From positions 3,724,501 to 3,788,500 of the forward strand of contig NZ_VOQR01000001.1 in assembly GCF_007995065.1 (NCBI RefSeq): 64,000 bases of DNA, written 5' to 3'. Each line of letters starts with the position of its first letter. Positions within the stretch are counted from its first letter, which is position 1. This document shows, one piece after another, positions 1 to 7,986 of the stretch. The translations under genes were made by a program, and so were the position numbers. Origin of the DNA: Sphingomonas ginsenosidivorax. Its GTDB lineage: Bacteria; Pseudomonadota; Alphaproteobacteria; Sphingomonadales; Sphingomonadaceae. The notes below the pieces were generated by a model. The model had not been told where the DNA came from. It saw only the letters and a program-made list of their open reading frames with translations, and did no database searches.

Positions 1-201
1 CGCCAGATGCTCGCCCGCGCCGAACCCGATCTCGAGCTGCAGGGGGCGCTCATCCCCGAACAGCACCCGTGCATCCAGCGCCCCGGTCTCGGGGACGGAG
101 AGTTCGGCGAGCGTCGTCTCGACGAGCGCGGACTGGCCGGCGCGCAGCTTGTGGCCCTGGCGACGGCCATAGAGGCGGCGAATGGTGGCGGGATCGTTCA
201 T
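1..201 (-). CDS. trmB: tRNA (guanine-N7-)-methyltransferase TrmB, N-terminal part
   Basis: Partial gene: the reading frame is open from an ATG at 201 to the left edge, giving the first 67 residues. They contain RLYGRRQGHKLRAGQ and end in LEIGFGAGEHLA, which is the SAM-binding motif I of TrmB. The enzyme makes m7G46 in the variable loop of tRNAs in the cytoplasm. The order lnt, metK, trmB on one strand is common in alphaproteobacteria and supports the call; here metK and trmB are separated by two genes on the opposite strand. The C-terminal catalytic part lies outside the window. Confidence 0.88.
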   Translation of the reverse strand, partial: MNDPATIRRLYGRRQGHKLRAGQSALVETTLAELSVPETGALDARVLFGDERPLQLEIGFGAGEHLA

Positions 202-266
202 CGCCGCGGCCTCTAACGCCAAGCGACGCCGGAGCAAAGCGCCCCGCCGTCCGTTGCACCAGCGTA

Positions 267-1100
267 ATGGCCGATCCCACCCCCGAACATCTCCCGCAGG
301 ACGCCGCCGAGGACGTCGACGACCTCAAGGCCGCCGATGCGAAGGACCTCCACCAGGCGGTGCGCGAGGCGGGCGAGGAGGAACTCGACCGCCCGGTCGC
401 GTCGCTGTTCGTCTCGGGGCTCGCAGGGGGACTCGCGATCAGCAGCTCGCTCGTCGCCGAGGGCGCGCTGCACGCCGCGCTGCCCGAGTCGCCTTGGCGC
501 GATCTGGTGGTGGCGCTCGGCTATCCGATCGGCTTCCTCGTCGTCATCCTCGGGCGGATGCAGCTGTTCACCGAAAGCACGATCACCGCGATGCTGCCCT
601 TGGTCACCCGGCCGTCGGGCTGGGCGCTCGGGCGTACGCTCCGGCTCTGGGCGGTGGTGCTGGTCGCCAACCTGGTCGGTACCGCGATCACCGGCGGTGC
701 GATCGCGGCGGGCGTGCTCGGCAGCGCCGAGCTTCGCGACGCGATGATCGCGGTGTCGATGGCGATCACGGAGCTGTCCCCTCGGGCGACCTTCGTCAAC
801 GCGATCCCCGCCGGGTTCATGATCGCGATCCTCGCCTGGTCGTTGCCCAATGCGCGCACCCAGGCGTTCCAGGTCATCGTCGCGATCACCTATGTCGTGG
901 CGATCGGCGGGTTCAGCCATTCGATCGTCGGATCGGTCGAGGCGTTCCTGCTGCTCTTTTCGGGGCATGTCGGTGCCGTGCAGACCCTGGCCGGGCTGCT
1001 GCTGCCGGCGATCCTCGGCAATCTCCTGGGCGGCGCGGGGATCTTCGCGCTGCTCGCGCATGGTCAGGTGCGCGGCGAAATGAAGGAAGACACGGAATGA
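267..1100 (+). CDS. Formate/nitrite transporter family membrane protein (FocA/NirC/YfdC-like)
   Basis: 277 residues. A charged N-terminal tail of about 45 residues (rich in D, E and K) precedes six predicted membrane helices; the GLAGGLAISSSLVAEGALH and TRATFVNAIPAG-like segments fit the pentameric channel family of FocA, NirC and YfdC. These proteins pass small monovalent anions across the inner membrane; the substrate cannot be read from sequence, and the long acidic tail points to the YfdC branch. The ATG at 267 was chosen because the family-like sequence begins there, although the frame is open further upstream. The stop overlaps the start of the PAP2 gene (ATGA at 1097-1100), so the two are probably translated together. 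Confidence 0.82.
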   Translation: MADPTPEHLPQDAAEDVDDLKAADAKDLHQAVREAGEEELDRPVASLFVSGLAGGLAISSSLVAEGALHAALPESPWRDLVVALGYPIGFLVVILGRMQLFTESTITAMLPLVTRPSGWALGRTLRLWAVVLVANLVGTAITGGAIAAGVLGSAELRDAMIAVSMAITELSPRATFVNAIPAGFMIAILAWSLPNARTQAFQVIVAITYVVAIGGFSHSIVGSVEAFLLLFSGHVGAVQTLAGLLLPAILGNLLGGAGIFALLAHGQVRGEMKEDTE

Positions 1101-1717
1101 CGGGCAAGACCAAGAAGGCCGCCAAGGCCGTCGCGAAGGCTGACCATGACGCCACGCACAAGGCGGCCGAGCACCGCGATACGCCGCTGGCCAAGGCGAC
1201 CGGGTTCCTTGCCGAGATCGGCGACCAGCCGCAGATGGTCGCGACCGCGATCGGCACCGCGGCGGTCGGGCTGGCGCTGCGCCGCCCCGACATCGTCCGC
1301 GGCGGCGTCCGGATGCTCGCCGCGCACGTCGTCGCCACCGCGATCAAGTCGGCGATCAAGCAGTCGGTCGACCGCGCGCGCCCGGCAAAGGCAATCGACG
1401 ACGGCGAGACGGTGTTCGAGCCCGGCAAGAGCCAGGACCATGCGATGACCTCCTTCCCCTCGGGCCACACTGCGGGCGCGGTCGCGGTCGCGCGAGCGGT
1501 GTCGCGCGACGTCGGCGGCGCCGGCGTCCCCGCCGCGCTGATCGCCACCGGCGTCGCTGCCGCCCAGCCCGTCACCGGCAAGCATTATCTCTCCGACCTC
1601 GTCGCCGGCGCCGCGGTCGGCTGGATCTCCGAAGCGCTCGTCAGCGCGGTATTCGACCGCGTCGCCCCGCACGTCGAAGTCGTCGTCGGCGCCGTCGTGG
1701 TGGGCGCGGAGGACTAG
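1097..1717 (+). CDS. PAP2-superfamily phosphatase
   Basis: 206 residues. The three motifs of the PAP2 acid phosphatase superfamily are present: KQSVDRARP (K88 to P96), SFPSGHT (PSGH at 121-124) and GKHYLSDLVAG with H163 and D167. Such enzymes remove phosphate from lipid phosphates, undecaprenyl pyrophosphate or similar substrates at the membrane. The N-terminus is Lys/Ala-rich (TKKAAKAVAKADHD) rather than a clean signal peptide. The first glycine-arginine of motif 3 is replaced by GKH, a variant seen in distant family members, so the substrate is uncertain. Its start overlaps the transporter stop by four bases. A bidirectional terminator separates it from metK. Confidence 0.82.
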   Translation: MTGKTKKAAKAVAKADHDATHKAAEHRDTPLAKATGFLAEIGDQPQMVATAIGTAAVGLALRRPDIVRGGVRMLAAHVVATAIKSAIKQSVDRARPAKAIDDGETVFEPGKSQDHAMTSFPSGHTAGAVAVARAVSRDVGGAGVPAALIATGVAAAQPVTGKHYLSDLVAGAAVGWISEALVSAVFDRVAPHVEVVVGAVVVGAED

Positions 1718-1730
1718 CCCCAGACGAAAA

Positions 1731-1762
1731 AAGCCCCCGTCGGACGGGTCCGGCGGGGGCTT
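1731..1762. terminator. Bidirectional hairpin terminator between the PAP2 gene and metK
   Basis: AAGCCCCCG at 1731-1739 pairs with CGGGGGCTT at 1754-1762, giving a nine-base stem. An A run precedes it (1727-1732) and a short T-rich tract follows. It lies between two converging genes and can serve both. Confidence 0.8.
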
Positions 1763-1783
1763 GATTTCAACGATAGCCTGGGA

Positions 1784-3001
1784 TCAGGCGACCGCGGCCT
1801 TCAGTTTGTCGACCAGGTCGGTCTTTTCCCAGGTGAAGAAATCGCCCTCGGGCTCGCGGCCGAAATGGCCGTACGCGGCCGACTTCTTGTAGATCGGCGC
1901 GTTGAGCTTGAGGTGCTCGCGGATGCCCTTGGGGGTCAGGCGGACCAGCTTGGGCAGGGCTGCCTCGAGCGCTGCTTCCTCGACCGTGCCGGTGCCGTGC
2001 AGGTCGACATACACCGACAGCGGCTCGGCGATGCCGATCGCGTAGGACAGCTGGATCGTGCAGCGGCGCGCGAGGCCCGCGGCGACGACGTTCTTGGCGA
2101 GGTAGCGCGCGACATAGGCGGCCGAGCGGTCGACCTTGGTCGGATCCTTGCCCGAGAACGCGCCGCCGCCGTGCGGGGCCGCGCCGCCGTACGTGTCGAC
2201 GATGATCTTGCGCCCGGTGACGCCGGCGTCGCCGTCGGGGCCGCCGATTTCGAACGCGCCGGTCGGGTTGATGTAGATTGCGGTGTCATCCGAGATGAAG
2301 CCGTCGGGCAGCACGTCCTTGAACACGCCCATCACGTAATCACGCAGCTCGGCATACTTGGCCGGATCGGGGTTCTTGCCCTTTTCCGAATAGCCCGGTG
2401 CGTGCTGCGTCGAGACGACCAGCGCGGTCGCGCGGACCGGCTTCTCGTCCTGATATTCGAGCGTCACCTGGCTCTTGGCGTCGGGCTCGAGGAACGGGGC
2501 CGCGCCCGAATGGCGGTCGGCGGCCATCCGCTCGAGGATCTTGTGGCTGTAGTAGAGCGTCGCGGGCATCAGGCCCGGCGTCTCGTCGGTGGCGTAGCCG
2601 AACATGATGCCCTGGTCGCCGGCGCCCTCGTCCTTGTTGCCGCTCTCGTCGACGCCCATCGCGATCTCCGCGGACTGGCCGTGGAGGTTGTTCTCGAAGC
2701 GGAACGTCTCCCAGTGGAAGCCCGACTGCTCGTAGCCGATGTCCTTGACCGTGTTGCGGACGGCGGCCTCGATCTCGGCGAGCACGCCCGGCGCCCACTC
2801 GTCATTCTCGTAGATGCCCTTGCCGCGGATCTCGCCGGCCAGCACGACCAGCTGCGTCGTGGTCAGCGTCTCGCACGCGATACGCGCCTGCGGGTCCTTG
2901 GCGAGGAACAGGTCGACGATCGTGTCGCTGATCTGGTCCGCGACCTTGTCGGGATGGCCCTCGGAGACGGACTCGGAGGTGAAGAGGAAGGATTTGCGCA
3001 T
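1784..3001 (-). CDS. metK: S-adenosylmethionine synthetase MetK
   Basis: 405 residues, slightly longer than the usual 385-390. It makes S-adenosylmethionine from methionine and ATP in the cytoplasm. Family motifs are intact: [16 protein letters not shown] near the N-terminus (ATP binding), [15 protein letters not shown] (the GAGDQG signature) and [19 protein letters not shown] (the GGGAFSGKD signature). The product supplies TrmB and QueA, both encoded in this window. The ATG at 3001 directly begins the conserved [12 protein letters not shown] 70-base leader separates it from lnt and carries an inverted repeat at 3046-3065 that may be an operator. Confidence 0.97.
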   Translation of the reverse strand: MRKSFLFTSESVSEGHPDKVADQISDTIVDLFLAKDPQARIACETLTTTQLVVLAGEIRGKGIYENDEWAPGVLAEIEAAVRNTVKDIGYEQSGFHWETFRFENNLHGQSAEIAMGVDESGNKDEGAGDQGIMFGYATDETPGLMPATLYYSHKILERMAADRHSGAAPFLEPDAKSQVTLEYQDEKPVRATALVVSTQHAPGYSEKGKNPDPAKYAELRDYVMGVFKDVLPDGFISDDTAIYINPTGAFEIGGPDGDAGVTGRKIIVDTYGGAAPHGGGAFSGKDPTKVDRSAAYVARYLAKNVVAAGLARRCTIQLSYAIGIAEPLSVYVDLHGTGTVEEAALEAALPKLVRLTPKGIREHLKLNAPIYKKSAAYGHFGREPEGDFFTWEKTDLVDKLKAAVA

Positions 3002-3045
3002 AGGACCTCACGGCTAGGGCTCCGGCCCAGCGGCTGGGGAGCGAC

Positions 3046-3065
3046 ATATAAGGAAAGCTTTATAT
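3046..3065 (-). promoter_or_regulatory. Candidate operator upstream of metK
   Basis: Imperfect inverted repeat ATATAAGG-AAAG-CTTTATAT, 45 bases upstream of the metK start and downstream of the lnt stop. It is strikingly AT-rich for this genome. It resembles the ATATAAAG-N-CTTTATAT palindromes I associate with the SahR/ArsR-type methionine-cycle regulator of alphaproteobacteria; that match is from memory and is not proven here. Its position fits control of metK by S-adenosylhomocysteine-responsive repression. Confidence 0.5.
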
Positions 3066-3071
3066 CTCCGT

Positions 3072-4613
3072 TTAGCGCGACCGGCGGCGCAGGGCAACGG
3101 CCATCGCGAGCAGCAGTCCGGCGATGATCGCGGCCATCGCGTTGCCGGTCCGCGAGAACAGTGTCGGCACCAGCGCGGGGGGCAAGGGCCGCTCGATCGC
3201 GCCGGCGGTCTCGTGCGGCACGGTCGCGATCAGCCGGCCGTCCGCGCCGATGATCGCGGAGATGCCGGTCGGCGTCGCGCGGACGATCGGCAGCCCTTCC
3301 TCGATCGCGCGCATCCGCGCCTGCGCCAGATGCTGCGGCGGGCCCCAGGTCCCGAACCAGGCGTCGTTGGACGGATTGAACAGCAGGCGCGGGCGATGCG
3401 CGCGGTCGACCACCTGGCCCGAGAAGATGATCTCGTAGCAGATCTGCATCCCGATCGTGCCGAACCCGGGCAGCGTCAGGTTGCCCGGCCCCGGACCCGA
3501 GGTGAAGTCGATGTCGCCCGGCACCAGCCGCGCGAGCCCTAGCGGCTTCAGCAGCCACGGCATCGGCAGATATTCGCCGTACGGCACCAGGTGCGCCTTG
3601 TCGTAGCGGCCTCGCAGCCGCGCCTGCCCATCGAGCGCGAACACCGAGTTCGCCGCGCCTGAGATCGCGTCTTCGCGGTCGAACTCCAGCGCGGTGCCGC
3701 CGGTCAGCAGGATGTCCTGCGGCCCGAGCAGCCGCGCGATCCGGCGGCGCAGATAGAGCGGGCTCGACCAGTCATAGGCGTAGGGTGGATACCCATCCTC
3801 GAGATAGTCGCGCACCACGCCCTCGGGCCACACCACCAGCCGCGGCTGCGCGCCGGGCTTCCCCGACAGTGCCTCGAGCGCCGACAGGACGCGTTCGCCG
3901 TCCGACTCGCTGCGATCCTCCTGCCCGATATCGGGCTGGACGATGCGGACCAGCGGCGCGCCGGGCGCGGCATCGGGGGCGTTCGTCCACAATGCCGACA
4001 GCGCGGCGAGCCCGAGCAGCGGCGCGACCACAGCCGGCAGCGTGTAGCGGCGGCGCAGGAGCAAGAGCACCGCGCCCGCCGCAACGATCGTCATGCCCGA
4101 CAGCGCATAGGTCCCGATCCACGCCGACAGCCGCGCGACCCCGATCGCGGGCAGCCAGACGACGCCGAGCGGATCCCAGGCATAGCCGGTGAACAGCACG
4201 CTGCGCAGCCACTCGGTCGCGATCCACGCCGCGCCGAACACCAGCACGAACGCGGGATCGAGGATGCCCTTGCGCGCGATCCGCCAGGCGAGCGCGGCGG
4301 CGATCATCGGGAACACCGCCAGGTAGAGCGCCAGCCCGACCGCGGCGAAATAGCCGAGCACCGGCGGCATCGCGTCCTGGAAGTCGAACGCGTGCTGGAA
4401 CCAGTTGTTGTTGACCGTGAAATGCCCGAGCCCGAACAGCCACCCGCGCACGGCGGCGCTGCGCAGCGAGGGGGCACCGTGGACGAGGCCGATCCACAAT
4501 CCGACCGCGACCAGCGTCAGCGGCCAGAGGTCGAGCGGCGCGAACCCCGTCGCGGCGATCGCGCCGAGGAGGACGGAGGCAAGGGCGGGGGAGGTGAGGA
4601 GAGCGCGGGTCAC
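3072..4613 (-). CDS. lnt: Apolipoprotein N-acyltransferase Lnt
   Basis: 513 residues from a GTG at 4613. An N-terminal block of about six membrane helices is followed by a periplasmic nitrilase-fold domain. The catalytic triad is visible: E264 in VVWPEGVV, K339 in YDKAHLVPYGEYLP and C392 in GMQICYEIIFS. Lnt transfers an acyl chain to the N-terminal cysteine of lipoproteins, the last step of lipoprotein maturation in the inner membrane. The frame is open for 26 codons further upstream, but those residues are proline/arginine-rich and unlike the family, so the GTG preceding TRALLTSPALASV is preferred. It precedes metK on the same strand. Confidence 0.93.
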   Translation of the reverse strand: MTRALLTSPALASVLLGAIAATGFAPLDLWPLTLVAVGLWIGLVHGAPSLRSAAVRGWLFGLGHFTVNNNWFQHAFDFQDAMPPVLGYFAAVGLALYLAVFPMIAAALAWRIARKGILDPAFVLVFGAAWIATEWLRSVLFTGYAWDPLGVVWLPAIGVARLSAWIGTYALSGMTIVAAGAVLLLLRRRYTLPAVVAPLLGLAALSALWTNAPDAAPGAPLVRIVQPDIGQEDRSESDGERVLSALEALSGKPGAQPRLVVWPEGVVRDYLEDGYPPYAYDWSSPLYLRRRIARLLGPQDILLTGGTALEFDREDAISGAANSVFALDGQARLRGRYDKAHLVPYGEYLPMPWLLKPLGLARLVPGDIDFTSGPGPGNLTLPGFGTIGMQICYEIIFSGQVVDRAHRPRLLFNPSNDAWFGTWGPPQHLAQARMRAIEEGLPIVRATPTGISAIIGADGRLIATVPHETAGAIERPLPPALVPTLFSRTGNAMAAIIAGLLLAMAVALRRRSR

Positions 4614-4692
4614 GCCGGTTCTATGGAGGCGGGGCGGGGGCGGGGCAATGATCCGGTGTCGCCCGACGCACGTTCGTCCCCGCCCCCCCAAT

Positions 4693-4775
4693 CGTCATCC
4701 CAGCGCAGGCTGGGATCTCTCCGGGGCGGGTGCCGCGGCCCGAACCAGGAGATCCCAGCCTTCGCTGGGATGACG
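4693..4775. repeat. Paired palindromic intergenic repeat, family A
   Basis: Two opposed hairpins: CGTCATCCCAGCG with its partner at 4693-4716 and the mirror image GAGATCCCAGCC... CTGGGATGACG ending at 4775. The outer arms pair with each other over about 25 bases. A second copy of the same family lies at 55357-55440. It is located between lnt and the VOC gene, which diverge. Confidence 0.8.
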
Positions 4776-4852
4776 GGGGAGGTGAGCGGCGGACGCACAA
4801 CGTCACCGCGGGGGGAGTGACGACCGCCACCCCCCACGGTATCACGCCCGCC

Positions 4853-5272
4853 ATGACTCTCCGCCCGTTCCATCTCGCCTTCCCCGTCCACGACCTCGCC
4901 GCGGCGCGCGCCTTCTACGCTGGCACGCTCGGCTGCCGCGAAGGCCGCAGCAGCGACGCGTGGATCGACTTCGACCTGTTCGGGCACCAGATCGTCGCGC
5001 ATCTCGATCCCGCCGCACGCGCGGTCGCGGTGTCGAACCCGGTCGACGGCCACAGCGTCCCCGTGCCGCATTTCGGCGTGGTGCTGACGATGGCCGACTG
5101 GGAAACGCTGTCGCAGCGCGTAGCCGCCGCCGGCGTGGCGTTCGGGATCGCCCCGCACATCCGCTTCAAGGGGCAGGTCGGCGAGCAGGCGACGATGTTC
5201 TTTTGCGATCCGTCGGGCAACGCCTTGGAGTTCAAGGCGTTCGCAGACGATACCCAGCTTTTCGCGACCTGA
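4853..5272 (+). CDS. VOC-family (glyoxalase/bleomycin-resistance fold) protein
   Basis: 139 residues covering one full vicinal-oxygen-chelate domain with two beta-alpha-beta-beta-beta modules. Likely metal ligands are the His of RPFHLAFPV near the N-terminus, the His in VPHFGV around residue 75 and the Glu in [10 protein letters not shown] near the C-terminus. The family includes glyoxalases, dioxygenases and isomerases, and the substrate cannot be told. The ATG at 4853 starts the conserved domain directly. It is followed after nine bases by the PHA-system gene, so they may share a transcript. Confidence 0.85.
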   Translation: MTLRPFHLAFPVHDLAAARAFYAGTLGCREGRSSDAWIDFDLFGHQIVAHLDPAARAVAVSNPVDGHSVPVPHFGVVLTMADWETLSQRVAAAGVAFGIAPHIRFKGQVGEQATMFFCDPSGNALEFKAFADDTQLFAT

Positions 5273-5281
5273 AGGACCCCC

Positions 5282-5584
5282 ATGGCCAACCCGATCACGC
5301 TCGACATCCCGCACACGCTTGGCAAGCAGGCGGTCCGCGCCCGGCTCGAGGGCGGCGTCGCCCAGGTCGTCGACAAGATTCCCGGCGGCGGCAACGTCGT
5401 CCACCGCTGGGAGGGCGACACGATGCACTTCACCGTCCAGGCGATGGGCCAGACGATCGCCAGCAGCGCGACGGTGTTCGACGACAAGGTCCACGCGGTC
5501 GTCGACCTGCCCGGAATCCTCGGTCTGTTCGCCAGCAAGATCAAGGGCGCGATCGAGCGCGAGGCGCCCAAGCTGCTGAAATAA
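5282..5584 (+). CDS. Polyhydroxyalkanoic acid system family protein (PHA_gran_rgn type)
   Basis: 100 residues matching the short protein family found with polyhydroxyalkanoate genes: IPHTLGKQAVRARLEGG near the start, a central WEGDTMHFTVQAMGQTI and an Ala/Lys-rich end (KIKGAIEREAPKLL). Members are thought to sit on or regulate PHA granules; the molecular role is not established. The start is nine bases after the VOC stop with an AAGGA motif at 5272-5276. Other PHA-related genes in the window are the PhaC-like enzyme and phaR near 38 kb, which are not linked to this one. Confidence 0.75.
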   Translation: MANPITLDIPHTLGKQAVRARLEGGVAQVVDKIPGGGNVVHRWEGDTMHFTVQAMGQTIASSATVFDDKVHAVVDLPGILGLFASKIKGAIEREAPKLLK

Positions 5585-5612
5585 CGTCGCTCGTAGCGGA
5601 CCATACCCCCCT

Positions 5613-5683
5613 CCGTTCGCCCTGAGCGAAGTCGAAGGGGAGGCCATGAGCGACAGTTCTTCGACTTCGCTCAGCACGAACGG
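5613..5683. repeat. Paired palindromic intergenic repeat, family B
   Basis: A 25-base arm at 5613-5637 (CCGTTCGCCCTGAGCGAAGT...) is the near-perfect reverse complement of 5659-5683, with two mismatches. It sits between converging genes, where it could fold into a strong hairpin and act as a terminator for either side. Confidence 0.8.
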
Positions 5684-5707
5684 CGTTGGGGATGGCGCGC
5701 TAGACGC

Positions 5708-7033
5708 CTAGCGCGCGCTGACCCGCCAGATCCGGTTCCCCACATCGTCCGCGACCAGCAGCGCCCCGGTCCTGTCCGCGATCACGCCCACCGGCCGCCC
5801 CTGCGCGTTGCCGTCCTTGTCGAGGAACCCGCCGACCACCTCGACCGGCTTGGCGTTCGCCGCCGGGAACCCGCCCGCCGCGAACGGCACGTACACCACC
5901 TTGTAGCCCGACACCGGCTTGCGGTTCCACGACCCGTGCTCGCCGACGAACGCACCGCCCGCAAAGCGCGCGCCGAGCCTGGTCTCGTTCGCAAACGTCA
6001 GCCCCAGCGCCGCGACATGCGCGCCCAGCGCAAAGTCCGGCCGCTTCGAATATTCCTGCAGCGCCGGGTTCTTCGGCTCGACGCGCGCATCGGGATAACC
6101 GCCCCAATAATACCAGGGCCAGCCGAAGTGATCGCCGAACTCGATCTGCGTCAAATAATCGGGCGCCAGATCGGACCCCAGCTGGTCGCGCTCGTTGACG
6201 ACGGTCCACAGCTGGCCCGACGCCGGGTTGATCGCCATCCCGACCGGGTTGCGCAGCCCGGCGGCATAGATCCGCCAGTTCTTGTCCACGGGCCAGACCT
6301 GCAGGATGTTGGCGCGGTACTTCTCCGCCGCCATGCCGTTCTCGGCGATGTTCGACGACGAGCCGACCGAGACGTACAGCGTCTTGCCGTCCGCCGCGGT
6401 GACGACGTTGCGCGCCCAGTGGTTGCCGCCCGGGTTGAGCTTGATCACCAGCTCGGGCTTGGCGGTGATCTTCGTCGCGCCCTCGACATAGGGCACGCGG
6501 ACCAGCGCATCGGTGTTCGCGATGTACAGCTGCCCGTCCAGCAGGGTCATCCCGAACGGCGAATTGAGCCCGGTCATGAACGCGCTCCGGGTCTCGGCGA
6601 CGCCGTCCCCGTTCGCGTCGCGCAGCAGCGTGATGCGGTTCGCCGACGGCGTCCCCGCGCCGGCGCGCCCCATCAGGATCTTCATCACGAACCCGGTGAT
6701 CCCGCCACCCTCGCGCGGCGGCGAGTTGGTCTCGGCGACCAGCACGTCGCCATTGGGCAGCCGGTACATCCAGCGCGGATGGTCGAGCCCGGTCGCGAAC
6801 GGCTGCACCTGCAGCCCCGCCGCGACCGTCGGCCGGGCCGCGCCCTGCCAGCCGACCACCTTGGCAACGTCGACCGTCGGGATCACCTGCTCGCGCGGCG
6901 CCGCGATCTGCGGCCGCTTGCCGGTGACCGCGTCGGCGGGAAGTTTCGCGGTATCGGGCCAGGCGAGATAGACGACGCCCCCGGCGATCACGAGCAGGAT
7001 CAGGCCGAGCACGATGAGGATGTGTTTGCGCAT
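5708..7033 (-). CDS. PQQ-dependent sugar (sorbosone/glucose) dehydrogenase family beta-propeller, membrane anchored
   Basis: 441 residues. One N-terminal membrane anchor (HILIVLGLILLVIAGGVVYLAW) is followed by a six-bladed beta-propeller of the GSDH family. Typical pieces are TGLDHPRWMYRLPNGDVLVAE, GLNSPFGMTL, GGNHWARNVV, GLRNPVGMAINP and the closing VADDVGNRIWRVS. Such enzymes oxidise sugars in the periplasm using PQQ, though some relatives lack activity. The ATG at 7033 was chosen because it starts the membrane anchor; the frame is open far upstream but that sequence lacks family character. No PQQ synthesis genes are in the window. Confidence 0.85.
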   Translation of the reverse strand: MRKHILIVLGLILLVIAGGVVYLAWPDTAKLPADAVTGKRPQIAAPREQVIPTVDVAKVVGWQGAARPTVAAGLQVQPFATGLDHPRWMYRLPNGDVLVAETNSPPREGGGITGFVMKILMGRAGAGTPSANRITLLRDANGDGVAETRSAFMTGLNSPFGMTLLDGQLYIANTDALVRVPYVEGATKITAKPELVIKLNPGGNHWARNVVTAADGKTLYVSVGSSSNIAENGMAAEKYRANILQVWPVDKNWRIYAAGLRNPVGMAINPASGQLWTVVNERDQLGSDLAPDYLTQIEFGDHFGWPWYYWGGYPDARVEPKNPALQEYSKRPDFALGAHVAALGLTFANETRLGARFAGGAFVGEHGSWNRKPVSGYKVVYVPFAAGGFPAANAKPVEVVGGFLDKDGNAQGRPVGVIADRTGALLVADDVGNRIWRVSAR

Positions 7034-7075
7034 GTGCCAACGGGTAGAGAAGCGCGCGCGCGGGAGCAAGCGGGC

Positions 7076-7101
7076 GGAACAAAGCGGCCGACGCGGCGGT
7101 T
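7076..7101 (+). promoter_or_regulatory. Candidate general-stress (EcfG-type) promoter
   Basis: GGAAC at 7076-7080, a 17-base spacer, then GGTT at 7098-7101. The EcfG consensus in alphaproteobacteria is GGAAC-N16/17-CGTT, so one position of the -10 differs. It lies 34 bases before the start of the lipoprotein gene at 7136, a suitable distance. The assignment rests on pattern match only. Confidence 0.4.
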
Positions 7102-7135
7102 GTCCCGGCTCCGAAACGATCAGGGATTGATCCAT

Positions 7136-7420
7136 ATGAAGACCGCCTTCACCGCCGCTCTCCTCGCGGTCTCCGCGCTTTCGCTCGCAGCCTGTGGCGG
7201 CAAGGGCGACGACAAGCTCGGCGACCAGGTCGAGCAGGCCGCGGACAACAACGCCGCCGCGCTGGAAGCGACCGCCGACAATCTCGAGGACCGCGCCGAG
7301 GCGATCCGCGACAATGGCGAAGAGCGCTCCGAGGCGATCGACGATGCCGACGTCAACGCCGACGCGCTGACCAACGGCCAGAAGGCCGCGGTGATCAACG
7401 GCACCGCCGAGGTCAAGTAA
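7136..7420 (+). CDS. Small acidic lipoprotein
   Basis: 94 residues. A signal peptide ends in the lipobox LAAC, so the mature protein starts at Cys and is lipid-anchored in the envelope. The mature part is short, highly charged (Asp, Glu, Ala, Asn) and likely a single long helix or coiled coil: LGDQVEQAADNNAAALEATADNL then repeated RAEAIRDNGEERSEAIDDA. No enzymatic motif is visible. Similar small lipoproteins of unknown function are frequent in sphingomonads. A possible EcfG promoter precedes it, suggesting stress induction, and a strong hairpin follows it. Confidence 0.8.
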   Translation: MKTAFTAALLAVSALSLAACGGKGDDKLGDQVEQAADNNAAALEATADNLEDRAEAIRDNGEERSEAIDDADVNADALTNGQKAAVINGTAEVK

Positions 7421-7426
7421 GCGACG

Positions 7427-7453
7427 CCGTCCGCCCCCTGCGGGGGCGGACGG
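7427..7453 (+). terminator. Hairpin after the small lipoprotein gene
   Basis: CCGTCCGCCCC at 7427-7437 pairs perfectly with GGGGCGGACGG at 7443-7453, an eleven-base stem just six bases after the stop codon. No T tract follows, so it may be an RNA-stabilising hairpin rather than an intrinsic terminator. Confidence 0.55.
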
Positions 7454-7478
7454 CACCCCCTCCGGCGAAACCCTCTCG

Positions 7479-7826
7479 ATGGCCGACCCCGAGCTGCCGC
7501 TGGACCTGCCGCCCGGATTGCCGGACGCCGCCACCCGCTGGCTGACGCTGACGCTGACGCGCGAGACGCTACCCGGTCTCGCCGCCGCGCGCCGCTGGCC
7601 GGTCCGCGCCGACCATTGCTTCCAGCGCATCCTGCTCGACGCCGCGTGCGGAGGCCGCTGGTACGACCACATCCTCGCGCGTCCCGCCTATCGCCACGCA
7701 CCCCCCGAGATCCTCGCGCGCGCGATCGCACTCGGCGACGCCGTGATCGCCGGCACCGAAGACCTCCACGCCCTCAACCGCCGCTCGCTCGCCTGGCGGG
7801 GTAAAACGCGTTCGCTGGCGGACTGA
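7479..7826 (+). CDS. Conserved hypothetical protein, 115 residues
   Basis: I do not recognise a characterised family. The protein is predicted soluble and mostly helical, with a Leu/Pro-rich start (PELPLDLPPGLPDA), a central DHCFQRILLDAACGGRWYDH and an end containing LNRRSLAWRG. Coding potential is good: the frame matches the local third-position G/C pattern and the opposite frames are poorer. I have a vague memory of similar sphingomonad proteins being labelled acetyltransferase-related, but no acetyl-CoA motif is visible, so no function is given. The start is the first ATG after the upstream hairpin; no clear ribosome-binding site is seen. Confidence 0.65.
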   Translation: MADPELPLDLPPGLPDAATRWLTLTLTRETLPGLAAARRWPVRADHCFQRILLDAACGGRWYDHILARPAYRHAPPEILARAIALGDAVIAGTEDLHALNRRSLAWRGKTRSLAD

Positions 7827-7865
7827 GGGGCGCATCCGGCTGCGATGTCTACCGCCGTTCAATAA

Positions 7866-7882
7866 ATGATAGCTGATATCAT
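7866..7882. promoter_or_regulatory. Palindrome in the promoter region of the GH2 gene
   Basis: ATGATA-GCTGA-TATCAT, a perfect six-base inverted repeat with a five-base spacer, inside an AT-rich stretch (7859-7910) that stands out from the GC-rich surroundings. It lies about 105 bases upstream of the beta-galactosidase start, suiting an operator for a local regulator. No regulator gene is adjacent. Confidence 0.4.
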
Positions 7883-7986
7883 AATGTAAAAACTGTTGTG
7901 TTCAGTATCGTGACGGTGCCAAATTCTCCGAGGCCCCTCGTGCGTCACGCTGACCAACGGGAAGGGCAATACAGGGGCGGCTGTCG

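Noticed and set aside
69..266. N-terminal extension of the transporter gene from 69
   Set aside because: The extra residues are Arg-rich, unlike the family, and lie over the opposite-strand trmB start.
3002..3071. SAM riboswitch in the metK leader
   Set aside because: The 70-base leader is too short and lacks the conserved SAM-II or SAM/SAH pseudoknot sequence that I can recognise.
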